Positions 46,204-54,445 of a DNA stretch of 64,000 bases are shown here, in pieces. Origin of the DNA: Oscillospiraceae bacterium. Its GTDB lineage: Bacteria; Bacillota_A; Clostridia; Oscillospirales; Oscillospiraceae. Where the stretch lies: NCBI GenBank assembly GCA_024690695.1, contig JAILOS010000076.1:17810-81809 (forward strand), written 5' to 3'. Each line of letters starts with the position of its first letter. The stretch's first letter is position 1. The notes beneath the pieces are model-generated. The model ran no database searches. It had not been told where the DNA came from and worked only from the letters and a program-made list of their open reading frames with translations. The position numbers and the translations under genes were made by a program.

Positions 46204-49200
46204 ATGAAAAACTACCGCGTAAAAATGACCGCGCTCGTCGTGCTTGTGATGCTCGTCAGCACCGGCCTGCTGATGCTGTTCAGCTATCAGCGGGCGAGCC
46301 GCAGCATGACCGAACAGCTCGAGGCCAATTACAGCGTCGCGGCCGATAAATACGCGCAGGAGCTCACCGCCTGGGTCAACACCAACGCGACGATCATCGA
46401 CGCGCTGGCGGCAGAGATCACCGAAAGCGGCATCTATAAAGAGGACTACGAGACCTTTCACCGTTTCCTGGCGGAAAACCGCCGCCTTTTGAACAAAGAC
46501 GGGTACATATACGACTTTTATTTCACCTATCCGAACAACACGATGGCCTGCGCCTCCGATTTTATCGCCGACGGGAGCGTCGATTATACCCGCGATCGGG
46601 ACTGGTTTACCGAAGCGGCCGGCACCGGAGAGACGTTTTTCTCGACGCCGTATCGGGATTCGGATTCCGGGAAACCGATCATCACGATCTCAAAGGCGGT
46701 TTTTGAGAACAATACCCTGCAGGGCGTGCTCGCCGCGGACATCTTTGTGGACGTGCTGGTGAATATTATCAGCGAGGCGGACGTCGCCGAGGACAGCTAC
46801 GCGTTTCTGGTGGATCAGAATCTCGGGATGATCGTCCACCCGAACGAGGCCTACGCCTTTGACGACGCTCCGCACGGCGTGATGGACGTCCCGGGCGCTC
46901 CGTATGAGGACGTGATTTCCAAAATCCGCTCCAATTCGAGAGAGACGGTCTATCTGACGGATTATGACGGCGTCGAGCGCGGCGTGGTGGTCTCCAGAAT
47001 GGAGAATACCGGATGGTTCGTCGGCGTCGCTACGAGCAAGGACGTCCTGATGAAGGACATGAACCCGCTGATCCGCGGCTTCCTGATCGCTACGGCGGTC
47101 GCTGCGGCGATCGGCGGCGGCATCGCCGTCTTTCTGGCGTACGTGCTGGACAAGGTCGAGCGTCAGCAGCTTCGTTACGAAAAGCAGGTAAAGGATCTTC
47201 AAAACCGGGTGACGGAGGGCTCCGCCCGCGAGGACGGGAACGGAACGAAGACGGAAGACGCGCCCGTTCCGGATCCTTTTGAGGAGGATCTGAACAAGAA
47301 GAACAAAAGCCGCCTCTATCTGCGCGTGACGATCGTGATCATCCTCGTGCTGATGATCAGCATGGTGCTCTACACCTCCCGCATGATCCGAAACGTCGCC
47401 GTCGACAATATCCGGGAAGTCGGCGAGGACCGCATTTCCGCCGCCGCCGCCCAGCTGGAAAACTATCTGGATATGGCGAAAAGCTCCCTGTGGGTCACGG
47501 CTGACACGGTCGATCATATGACGCGTTCCGGTGAATCCACGGAGAACATTCTGGAATACATCATCGAAGAGACCGATCATCAGATCCAGTATTTTGACGT
47601 CAATATCAACGGACTGTACGGTTATATCAACGGCGAGTATCTTGACGGCATCTCCTGGGAGCCTCCCGAGAACTATGATCCGACCCGCAGAGACTGGTAT
47701 CTGGCGGCCGTAAAGGCCAAAGGGGACGTCACGATCGTTCCCCCCTACGTGGACGCAGATACGAATGACCTCATTCTGTCTATCAGCCGTCTGCTCTCCA
47801 ACGGGAAGGACGTGCTCTCTATCGACCTGAAGCTGGACCATATTCAGCAGATCGTTTCCACGCTGCAGATCAAGGAGAAGGGCTACGGCTTTATCGTGGA
47901 CAGCGACGGGATGCTGATCGCGCACGCCGATGAAACGCTGAAGGGCCGCTATCTGACGGAGGACGAGGAACAGCTCGCGCTGCTGGACGGGATCCTGGAA
48001 ACCCGGAACGGTGTTTTTGAGATCAAAACCGCGCAGGGCGAGCAGACGGTTTTCGTCGAGGAGATCGCGGACCAGTGGTACGTCGTCATCGTCATCAGCA
48101 GCAGGGAGCTGTTTGAAGAAGTCCGGCAGCAGCTGGCCTTCAACGTGCTGATCTGCGCGGTTATCTTTACGCTGATCGCGTTCTTCTACGTGCTCGGACG
48201 CAAAAACGAGCAGAAGTATTCGCGCCGCATCGAGGAAATGCGGGTCGAAGAACAGAAAAAGGCCTACGAAGCCAAAGTGCTGAAGCTGGAAAAGGAAGCC
48301 GCAGACCAGGCGAACCAGGCCAAGAGCGACTTTCTGGCCGAGATGTCTCACGAGATCCGCACGCCCATCAACGCGGTGCTCGGCATGAATGAGATGATCC
48401 TGCGCGAGAGCGTTCCCGCGCAGAACGGCGAGGAAGAGCGGAGAGGGGTTTTCGGCGAGACCTTCGACAATATCAGCACCTACGCGAGGAACATCGAGAG
48501 CGCCGGCAGCAACCTTCTCGCGATCATCAACGACATCCTCGATTTCTCCAAGATCGAGGCGGGCAAGATGGATATCGTCGAGGGCCGGTACACGCTGAGC
48601 TCGGTTCTCAACGACCTGAGCAACATGTTCTTCTTCAAGACGCGGGATAAAGGCCTGCAGTTTTCCATCGAAGCGGACGAAACGCTTCCGGACGGGCTCG
48701 TCGGCGACGTGGTCCGCGTGCGGCAGATCATCACCAATCTACTCAACAACGCGGTGAAGTACACCGAGCACGGCGGCGTCACGCTAAAGCTGAGCGGGAG
48801 CGTGCAGGGCAGCGGTGAAGCGGGGGACACGATCCTGCTCAGCGTATCGGTACAGGATACCGGCATAGGCATCCGTGAGGAAGACGTCAAAAAGCTGTTC
48901 ACCAAATTCCAGAGACTGGACCTCAAGCAAAACAGCACCGTCGAAGGCACCGGACTCGGGCTCGCCATTACCCACAGCCTGCTGAACATGATGGGCGGCA
49001 GTATCGACGTACAGAGCGAATACGGGAAGGGATCCGTCTTCACGGCCAGGATCCCGCAGAAGATCGCGTCCGTCGAGCCGATCGGCGATTTCAGAAAACG
49101 ATTCCGGGCGAACCTGCACGAATCCAGGGGCTACAAGGAAAAATTCCGCGCTCCGGATGCTCACATTCTGATCGTCGACGATACGAGAATCAATCTGACC

Positions 49201-50022
49201 GTGGCGGTCGGACTGCTGAAGCATACGCTGCTGCAGATCGATACGGCCTCCGACGGCGAGGAGGCGGTCAGGCTCGCCGGAAGCAAGCCTTACGATATAA
49301 TCCTGATGGATCAGCGGATGCCGAATATGGACGGCACCGAGGCGATGCACAGGATACGCGCGCAGGAGGACGGCTGCAATCGGGAAACGCCGGTCATCTG
49401 TCTGACGGCCGACGCCGTTATCGGAGCCAGAGAGCGCTACGTGGCCGAAGGCTTTACGGATTATCTGACCAAGCCCATCGACACGCAGGAGATCGAAAAA
49501 ATCCTCATGAAGTATCTGCCCGCGGAAAAGCTGATCCTCACGGAAGAGAAGCCCTCCGCCGAGGCGGAGGAAAGGGAAGGCGTTTCCGAGGACGCATATA
49601 CGGCGGTGCGCGCGGTCGGCGTCGATCCGGAGATCGGCCTGAGCTACTGCCGGCACGACGAACAGCTCTACCGGTCGCTGCTGCTGGAGTACGCGCAGAG
49701 CGCCGGAGAGAAGATAGAGCGCGTCAAAGTGTTTTACGAGCGGAAAGACTGGCAGAATTATCTGATTCTGATCCACGCGGTGAAAAGCTCCTCCCGGATG
49801 ATCGGCGCGTCCGCGCTCTCCGAGCTTTCCGCGAGGCTTGAGTCGGCGGCAAAGGCAGGAGAAGAAAAAGTCATCGATTATGAGCACGAGGCCATGCTGA
49901 CCGCATATCAGACCACCGTTCAGGCGATCGGTCAGCTTTTCGCGGGCGGAACGATCCAGACGCCGGAGCCTCCGCCGCAGGAAAACGAAGAGATCCTGGA
50001 GTTTCTCCCGGAAAACGAATAA
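46204..50022 (+). CDS. Hybrid histidine kinase with two tandem Cache sensors, receiver and Hpt domains
   Basis: The 1272-residue protein reads as helix 1 (about 8-28), extracellular Cache region 1, helix 2 (about 290-318), a charged cytoplasmic linker, helix 3 (about 375-395), Cache region 2, helix 4 (about 645-670) and a coiled coil. HisKA follows with H716 (MSHEIRTPINAVLG), then an ATPase domain (GTGLGLAIT), a receiver with D1036 (ILMDQRMPNMDG) and a C-terminal Hpt with H1191 (IHAVKSSSRM). All phosphorelay residues are present. The ligands are unknown. AAAGGAG precedes ATG 46204. No response regulator gene is adjacent. Confidence 0.92.
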   Translation: MKNYRVKMTALVVLVMLVSTGLLMLFSYQRASRSMTEQLEANYSVAADKYAQELTAWVNTNATIIDALAAEITESGIYKEDYETFHRFLAENRRLLNKDGYIYDFYFTYPNNTMACASDFIADGSVDYTRDRDWFTEAAGTGETFFSTPYRDSDSGKPIITISKAVFENNTLQGVLAADIFVDVLVNIISEADVAEDSYAFLVDQNLGMIVHPNEAYAFDDAPHGVMDVPGAPYEDVISKIRSNSRETVYLTDYDGVERGVVVSRMENTGWFVGVATSKDVLMKDMNPLIRGFLIATAVAAAIGGGIAVFLAYVLDKVERQQLRYEKQVKDLQNRVTEGSAREDGNGTKTEDAPVPDPFEEDLNKKNKSRLYLRVTIVIILVLMISMVLYTSRMIRNVAVDNIREVGEDRISAAAAQLENYLDMAKSSLWVTADTVDHMTRSGESTENILEYIIEETDHQIQYFDVNINGLYGYINGEYLDGISWEPPENYDPTRRDWYLAAVKAKGDVTIVPPYVDADTNDLILSISRLLSNGKDVLSIDLKLDHIQQIVSTLQIKEKGYGFIVDSDGMLIAHADETLKGRYLTEDEEQLALLDGILETRNGVFEIKTAQGEQTVFVEEIADQWYVVIVISSRELFEEVRQQLAFNVLICAVIFTLIAFFYVLGRKNEQKYSRRIEEMRVEEQKKAYEAKVLKLEKEAADQANQAKSDFLAEMSHEIRTPINAVLGMNEMILRESVPAQNGEEERRGVFGETFDNISTYARNIESAGSNLLAIINDILDFSKIEAGKMDIVEGRYTLSSVLNDLSNMFFFKTRDKGLQFSIEADETLPDGLVGDVVRVRQIITNLLNNAVKYTEHGGVTLKLSGSVQGSGEAGDTILLSVSVQDTGIGIREEDVKKLFTKFQRLDLKQNSTVEGTGLGLAITHSLLNMMGGSIDVQSEYGKGSVFTARIPQKIASVEPIGDFRKRFRANLHESRGYKEKFRAPDAHILIVDDTRINLTVAVGLLKHTLLQIDTASDGEEAVRLAGSKPYDIILMDQRMPNMDGTEAMHRIRAQEDGCNRETPVICLTADAVIGARERYVAEGFTDYLTKPIDTQEIEKILMKYLPAEKLILTEEKPSAEAEEREGVSEDAYTAVRAVGVDPEIGLSYCRHDEQLYRSLLLEYAQSAGEKIERVKVFYERKDWQNYLILIHAVKSSSRMIGASALSELSARLESAAKAGEEKVIDYEHEAMLTAYQTTVQAIGQLFAGGTIQTPEPPPQENEEILEFLPENE

Positions 50023-50035
50023 GAGAGATTGCCCA

Positions 50036-50083
50036 AAAAGCCGTCGGCTCCGATGCTTTTATGCATCGGAGCCGACGGCTTTT
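50036..50083. terminator. Perfect 21-bp bidirectional terminator
   Basis: Arms 50036-50056 and 50063-50083 are exact complements with A4 and T4 ends around a 6-base loop. It serves the histidine kinase (plus) and ccsA (minus). Confidence 0.92.
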
Positions 50084-50096
50084 CATGGGGAAATAT

Positions 50097-50888
50097 TCAG
50101 CCGTAGGAGTGAAGCCCGGGGATCAGCGTGTTGACGCCGGCAAAGGTGAAGAGCACCACGGGAACGGCGACGATCGCAAACCAGGCCATCTTCAGGCCGG
50201 TTTTTCCGCCGCGGAGACGGCGGTGCAGATAGACGGCATAGATGATCCAGGTGATCAGAGCCCAGACCTCTTTGGGATCCCAGGCCCAGAAGGCGCCCCA
50301 GGCGTCCTCGGCCCAGATCGCGCCGGTGAGGATCACAACCGTGAGCAGCAGAAAGCCGAAGGCGATCAGCCGATAGCCGAGGAAATCGAGCCGCATCATG
50401 GCCGCTTCCTGTTCGTCGGCTCCTCGTCCCGTCTGTATCACATAGCGAAGTCCGGCTCCGCCGGCCACGGCAAAGGCTGCGTAAGAAAAGACTGCCGAGC
50501 CGATATGGATGCCGAACCAGACGCTGCGCAGCGGATCGCTGAGCTCGTCCGTGCTCATGCGCTGCAGCGCCGCGTACATCAGCAGCAGCGCGACCATCGG
50601 CATGACGACGGTGTTCAGCCAATCAATCTTCAGACGCAGGCTGAGAACGATCAGAAACAGCGCGACGCCCCAGGCAAAGGCGTTGGAAAACTCAAACTGA
50701 TTCGACAGCGGCAGTCTCGATAGCCGGACGCCCCAGAGCACGGTGAAAACTGTCTGTGCGGCGAAGGCAAGCACGAAAAGCCAAAAGGCGGATTTTGCAA
50801 GCGGCTGTTTTTTGAAGGCGGCTCCGGCAAATTGCAGGACCATCGCGAGCGTATAGAGCCCGACGACGACAAAGAAGAAAATCCTCAC
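50097..50888 (-). CDS. ccsA: Cytochrome c biogenesis protein CcsA (ResC)
   Basis: The 263-residue, roughly eight-helix protein has the haem-handling WWD segment (EDAWGAFWAWDPKEVWAL) and conserved His residues. With ResB it moves haem across the membrane and attaches it to CxxCH proteins. GTG 50888 follows AAAGGAG by 8 bases, and the gene lies 4 bases after resB. The obvious client is the multihaem NrfA encoded upstream on the same strand. Confidence 0.92.
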   Translation of the reverse strand: MRIFFFVVVGLYTLAMVLQFAGAAFKKQPLAKSAFWLFVLAFAAQTVFTVLWGVRLSRLPLSNQFEFSNAFAWGVALFLIVLSLRLKIDWLNTVVMPMVALLLMYAALQRMSTDELSDPLRSVWFGIHIGSAVFSYAAFAVAGGAGLRYVIQTGRGADEQEAAMMRLDFLGYRLIAFGFLLLTVVILTGAIWAEDAWGAFWAWDPKEVWALITWIIYAVYLHRRLRGGKTGLKMAWFAIVAVPVVLFTFAGVNTLIPGLHSYG

Positions 50889-50892
50889 AGCG

Positions 50893-52083
50893 TTACTCCT
50901 TTCGAAAGCTTTGCAGCGCGATCCGCATCGCCTCCGGCTTCGGCCCGCCGACGGCGAAGCCCTTGCCGTCGACCTTGACGACGACAGGCTGGAAGAAGAA
51001 GGTCACGGTCAGCGCAGCCGTCAGCAGCGCGAAAATCGCGATCAGCAGGGGATTGATAAAGGCGGGAAGGGTTTTCACGCGAAGGACCGGATACAGCGGC
51101 GGGCGGAACAGATATTCGATCCCGCCGACGGTCACCCGCTCGCCAGGCAGAAAACCGCGCTGCGAAACGACGCCGTTATCATAGACGTAAACGAGATAGT
51201 AGATGAAAGGGCTCTCGCCGCTGTCCGGCTCCGGCTCGGTCTCCTGCAGGGACAGATATTCGATCCCGCTGACGCCGTCGGCCGTCAGCTTGCAGCGGTC
51301 CGTCAGATAATAGACGCCGGAGCTCTGCTTCTCCGGGTTCGTGACGACGACGGAACCCTCCGCGCCCCACTGCCATTGGTAGATCTTCAGATTGCCGAAG
51401 GACAGCGGATGATTGACCTTGATCTCGCGGCTCCCGCTCTCCCGTCCGTCGGGCAGCGTGACGCGCACGACGCTCGTATAGTCCTTGTGCGCGCTGCTCA
51501 TGTCCATCGTAAAGCTGTCGACGGCGATTACCGTGCCGTCGTCAAGCTGAACGGTCTCGCCCTGCAGACAGGCGACGTTTTCTTCCTTCGGCAGATAGAG
51601 CGACGCGGCGCCTACGAGAACGATCAGCAGCAGCGACAGGTGCGTCAGGAAAGAGCCCCAGCGCCCGAAGCCGTTTTTATGATAGACCGTCACACCGTCA
51701 AATTCCGTCTTCCGGCAGCGCAGAAACGACAGATGCTCGCGCAGCCGGCTCAGCTCCTCCTCGTTCAGCTCGGTCTCGTCGCGCAGATCGACCGCCCGGG
51801 CGACGAAGTCCTTTCCGCCGCTCAGCGTGCGGATACGCAGCAGGGAGCAAAGCGTCAGATTCAGGCAGAGAAGACCGATCAGCAGCTGAAAAGCCCAGCC
51901 GTTATAGATATCGTAGACGCCGGTGTTGAGGATCAGCGCGTACAGCGAGGGGTAGTTCTCCGAATACCAGCTCATCGGACGACCCTGCGGCAGGATCGAG
52001 CCGACGACCGAGGCCGCGGCGATCAGCAGCAGCAGGACGATGCCGAAACGCATCGAGCGCAGAAAGGAAAAAAACTTTTTCAT
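50893..52083 (-). CDS. resB: Cytochrome c biogenesis protein ResB (Ccs1)
   Basis: The 396-residue protein starts with the typical FLRSMRFGIVLLLLIAAASVVGSILPQG, has about four membrane helices and a large external domain between helices 3 and 4. It forms the haem lyase with CcsA. GGAG precedes ATG 52083. A GC-rich hairpin separates it from nrfA, so expression from the nrfA promoter may be partial. Confidence 0.9.
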   Translation of the reverse strand: MKKFFSFLRSMRFGIVLLLLIAAASVVGSILPQGRPMSWYSENYPSLYALILNTGVYDIYNGWAFQLLIGLLCLNLTLCSLLRIRTLSGGKDFVARAVDLRDETELNEEELSRLREHLSFLRCRKTEFDGVTVYHKNGFGRWGSFLTHLSLLLIVLVGAASLYLPKEENVACLQGETVQLDDGTVIAVDSFTMDMSSAHKDYTSVVRVTLPDGRESGSREIKVNHPLSFGNLKIYQWQWGAEGSVVVTNPEKQSSGVYYLTDRCKLTADGVSGIEYLSLQETEPEPDSGESPFIYYLVYVYDNGVVSQRGFLPGERVTVGGIEYLFRPPLYPVLRVKTLPAFINPLLIAIFALLTAALTVTFFFQPVVVKVDGKGFAVGGPKPEAMRIALQSFRKE

Positions 52084-52106
52084 AGACCGACTCCAATTAA
52101 AAGACC

Positions 52107-52132
52107 GCCGCCCCTCCGGAAGGGGAGCGGCG
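52107..52132 (-). terminator. Possible terminator between nrfA and resB
   Basis: A GC-rich imperfect stem around a 5-base loop is followed on the minus strand by GGTCTTTTAATT. It could reduce read-through from nrfA into resB. Confidence 0.45.
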
Positions 52133-52162
52133 ATCCAAAAAACTGTTCCGGCGGTACCCGGC

Positions 52163-53749
52163 TTATTTGAACAGACCCAGCGCCTGGCTGCAGAGGCTTT
52201 CCGCCATGTCCAGACAGTAGGCCGTCAGCTTCGGGTTATGGACGCCCTCGCTGTTTTCCACGAAGACGAAGTCCCAGTAGAACTGCGCGTCGCGGGCAAG
52301 CGAGCGGATCTGCTCGAGCTCCTGTTCAGTATAGTCGGGGCTGTCCTTCACCTCGGCCAGACGGTTCGTGAGGAACATCAGCTGATATCCGATGCCGTAG
52401 GTACGGCGTTCGGTCTCCTCCTGCACGGCCTTGACCTCGGCGGCCAGATCCTCGTGGCACTTGGAGCATTCGCTCGTCAGCAGCTCCTGGTTGTCAAGCG
52501 GACTCGTCAGTGTGTGGCTGCGGTAGGTCTTGTCGCCCTCGGTAACGGTGGCCATGTGGCAGTCGGCGCAGGTGTAGGTGTCGCGGTGCTGGCTGCCCTC
52601 ACCGAGATAGGTCTCCAGCTCGGGGTGCTGGACCTTGATCTGCTTTACGCCGGTATCGGCGTGAACCCAGTCGTAAAACACGTCGCCGGAGGAGAAGTTG
52701 GAAGCGTCGTTGTAGAAGGCGAGGATCGCGTCAGGGTGCATCGCGTCGAGGCTGTCATGCGGCAGCGTGGTTGGCTTGTATTCGTTGTTCGGGTTGAAGT
52801 AGTACTCGTTGTGGCACTGGCCGCAGGCGAGGTTTTCCGCGTCGATGCTCTCAAAATCCTTGCCGACGCCGTCGACCAGATAGGTATGGGTGACGGTCAC
52901 GACGCCGGGCTCGTTCGCATGGCAGTTAAAGCAGCTGATCGGCTCATTGACGGATTCCTGCATTTCGGTAAAGGGGATCGCGTAGGCCGCGTCGCCCAGC
53001 TCGAGCACTTTGGCCGTGAACTGCGGGGTCTTGCAGGTAAAGCAGCTGGCGTTGGGGTGAGGACGCCCGGTGCCGGTGACGTCGGTAACGTCGAACATGT
53101 GGCCGCGGGCGGCTTTGTAATCTTTGGCGAAGCCATAGCCGTTATAGAGCGTCGTGAGCATCGGATAATCCGCGAGATAATCGGTCGCCTCGCTGTTTTC
53201 CTCGTTGGCCTTCCAGCTTGCGTAGACCTCGGGATACTCCTGAGCCCAATCGGCGGAGAGCTTCACCGTCACGGGGGAGCCGGTTTCAGCCTTGAGAGCG
53301 ACGGTTTCGACCTTCACGCGCGAGCCGCCGAAATGCGCCGGATTGATGCCGCCGCTTTCAAGCGCGTTGTACACGGCCTCCTTGATCGCGTTGGAGGTGA
53401 GCGTGGCGCCGGTTACGCCGTCAACGTGCAGGCTGTTGTTTTTGTAGATCTCGCCCGGCAGCTTGGAGACGGCTTTGGTGCCGATGTTTTTCGTCTCCTC
53501 GTGCTCGACGATTTTGATCTTATAGATCTTGTCCTGCGTCGCGACGACCATGACGTTCACGTCTCCGTTGCGCCCGGCGGCGGTTCCGTAGAGCGTCTGC
53601 GCTTCTGCGGGGATGTCTTTGTCGGAAACGCCGGCCTCGCTGCCGGCGTTGGCAAGGAGCAGACTGACAACGGCGATCAGAACGATCAGCACGCCACAGG
53701 CGATGCCGAGAATGTCGCGTCTTTCGAGGGGCCTGAGCTTCTTTTTCAT
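52163..53749 (-). CDS. nrfA: Ammonia-forming nitrite reductase NrfA with N-terminal FMN-binding domain
   Basis: The 528-residue protein begins with a membrane anchor (about 12-34). An FMN-binding domain follows (about 45-135) with the flavinylation-type motif DGVTGATLTS (acceptor Thr116). The rest is a full pentahaem NrfA: active-site haem CxxCK at 236-240 (CFTCK) and CxxCH at 273, 309, 394 and 428. NrfA reduces nitrite to ammonium outside the membrane. No nrfH is nearby, so the flavin domain may supply electrons. ATG 53749 is chosen by GGGAGGACGAC; longer in-frame starts up to 53887 fall in the leader. Confidence 0.9.
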   Translation of the reverse strand: MKKKLRPLERRDILGIACGVLIVLIAVVSLLLANAGSEAGVSDKDIPAEAQTLYGTAAGRNGDVNVMVVATQDKIYKIKIVEHEETKNIGTKAVSKLPGEIYKNNSLHVDGVTGATLTSNAIKEAVYNALESGGINPAHFGGSRVKVETVALKAETGSPVTVKLSADWAQEYPEVYASWKANEENSEATDYLADYPMLTTLYNGYGFAKDYKAARGHMFDVTDVTGTGRPHPNASCFTCKTPQFTAKVLELGDAAYAIPFTEMQESVNEPISCFNCHANEPGVVTVTHTYLVDGVGKDFESIDAENLACGQCHNEYYFNPNNEYKPTTLPHDSLDAMHPDAILAFYNDASNFSSGDVFYDWVHADTGVKQIKVQHPELETYLGEGSQHRDTYTCADCHMATVTEGDKTYRSHTLTSPLDNQELLTSECSKCHEDLAAEVKAVQEETERRTYGIGYQLMFLTNRLAEVKDSPDYTEQELEQIRSLARDAQFYWDFVFVENSEGVHNPKLTAYCLDMAESLCSQALGLFK

Positions 53750-53892
53750 GTCGTCCTCCCAAGATTTGCCGCGGCAAAAGCGCGGTACTAATGCTTGGGC
53801 AAACGCCGATCCGTCCGGCGGCAGAGAATCGGACGGGCCGCAGGCACGCGGAGCCGGAACAGGCGGCGTTTGCATAAACATATCCAAAAATA

Positions 53893-53921
53893 ATAATATC
53901 AGAGCTTCGCTTTTTGTGCAA
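53893..53921 (-). promoter_or_regulatory. nrfA promoter
   Basis: On the minus strand TTGCAC (53916-53921), a 17-base spacer and TATTAT (53893-53898). This implies a leader of about 137 bases. Confidence 0.65.
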
Positions 53922-53925
53922 GAGT

Positions 53926-53940
53926 TTGTTCCGAAAACAA
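53926..53940 (-). promoter_or_regulatory. Inverted repeat just upstream of the nrfA -35
   Basis: TTGTT-N5-AACAA centred near -47 relative to the predicted start resembles an activator half-site pair. It is not an exact match to the FNR (TTGAT-N4-ATCAA) or Rex consensus. Confidence 0.35.
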
Positions 53941-53959
53941 TAATTTAAATAATAACAAT

Positions 53960-53992
53960 CGGACCGTGAGAGATGCATGCTCTCGCGGTCCG
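53960..53992 (-). terminator. Hairpin downstream of rnpB
   Basis: A 7-bp plus 5-bp stem (53960-53972 with 53980-53992, one internal mismatch) lies just past the rnpB 3' end and is followed on the minus strand by the T-rich ATTGTTATTATTT. Confidence 0.65.
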
Positions 53993-53997
53993 AAGAA

Positions 53998-54355
53998 AAG
54001 AGTCAGCCTGTAAGCCGGGTTCTGTCCGAGGCCTTGCGGCCTCTGAACGACCATCTATCTAATCCTGCCGTTGCCGACAGGCTTCAGCCGCCTCCTGAGG
54101 ACGGTCGGGCCGACCGTATGTCCTCCCACGGCGTTGCTCCGGATAGAGTTTACAGCGTCCACGCGTCTCCGCGCGACGGGTGAGCTCTTACCTCGCCTTT
54201 CCACCCTTACCCCGAAAACGGGGCGGTATATCTCTGTTGCACTTGTCCGAGGGTCACCCCTGGCGGGCGTTACCCGTTATCCTTGCCCTGCGGAGCCCGG
54301 ACTTTCCTCACGCGCGTCCTTTCGTTTCGCGCCCGCGGTCGTTCGGCTGACTCAG
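53998..54355 (-). ncRNA. rnpB: RNase P RNA (bacterial class A)
   Basis: On the minus strand the 5' region carries GAGGAAAGTCCGGGCTCC and the 3' region ends GACAGAACCCGGCTTACAGG, the two universally conserved RNase P RNA segments. The terminal helix P1 pairs GAGTCAGCC with GGCTGACTC at the two ends. The ribozyme trims the 5' leader of tRNA precursors. The promoter at 54361-54389 places the start near 54354, which agrees with P1. The exact 3' end is approximate. Confidence 0.95.
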
Positions 54356-54360
54356 GGGGT

Positions 54361-54389
54361 ATTGTAATCATTTTCAACGGCCAAGTCAA
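54361..54389 (-). promoter_or_regulatory. rnpB promoter
   Basis: On the minus strand TTGACT (54384-54389), a 17-base spacer and TACAAT (54361-54366), 7 bases before the RNA 5' end. Confidence 0.8.
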
Positions 54390-54396
54390 TCCTTTC

Positions 54397-54425
54397 TTGT
54401 AATTGGACCGGGAAAGAAGTATAAT
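54397..54425 (+). promoter_or_regulatory. murD promoter
   Basis: TTGTAA (54397-54402), a 17-base spacer and a perfect TATAAT (54420-54425), 20 bases before the murD start. It is divergent from rnpB. Confidence 0.75.
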
Positions 54426-54445
54426 GCAGCAAGAGGTGAGACACA

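Noticed and set aside
50036..50083. Long perfect inverted repeat as a possible mobile-element end
   Set aside because: It has A and T runs at its ends and lies between convergent genes, so it is a bidirectional terminator; no transposase is near.
53750..53887. 46-residue N-terminal extension of NrfA
   Set aside because: The extension precedes a good Shine-Dalgarno and a normal membrane anchor, is Pro-rich without a signal, and starts at the predicted transcription start.
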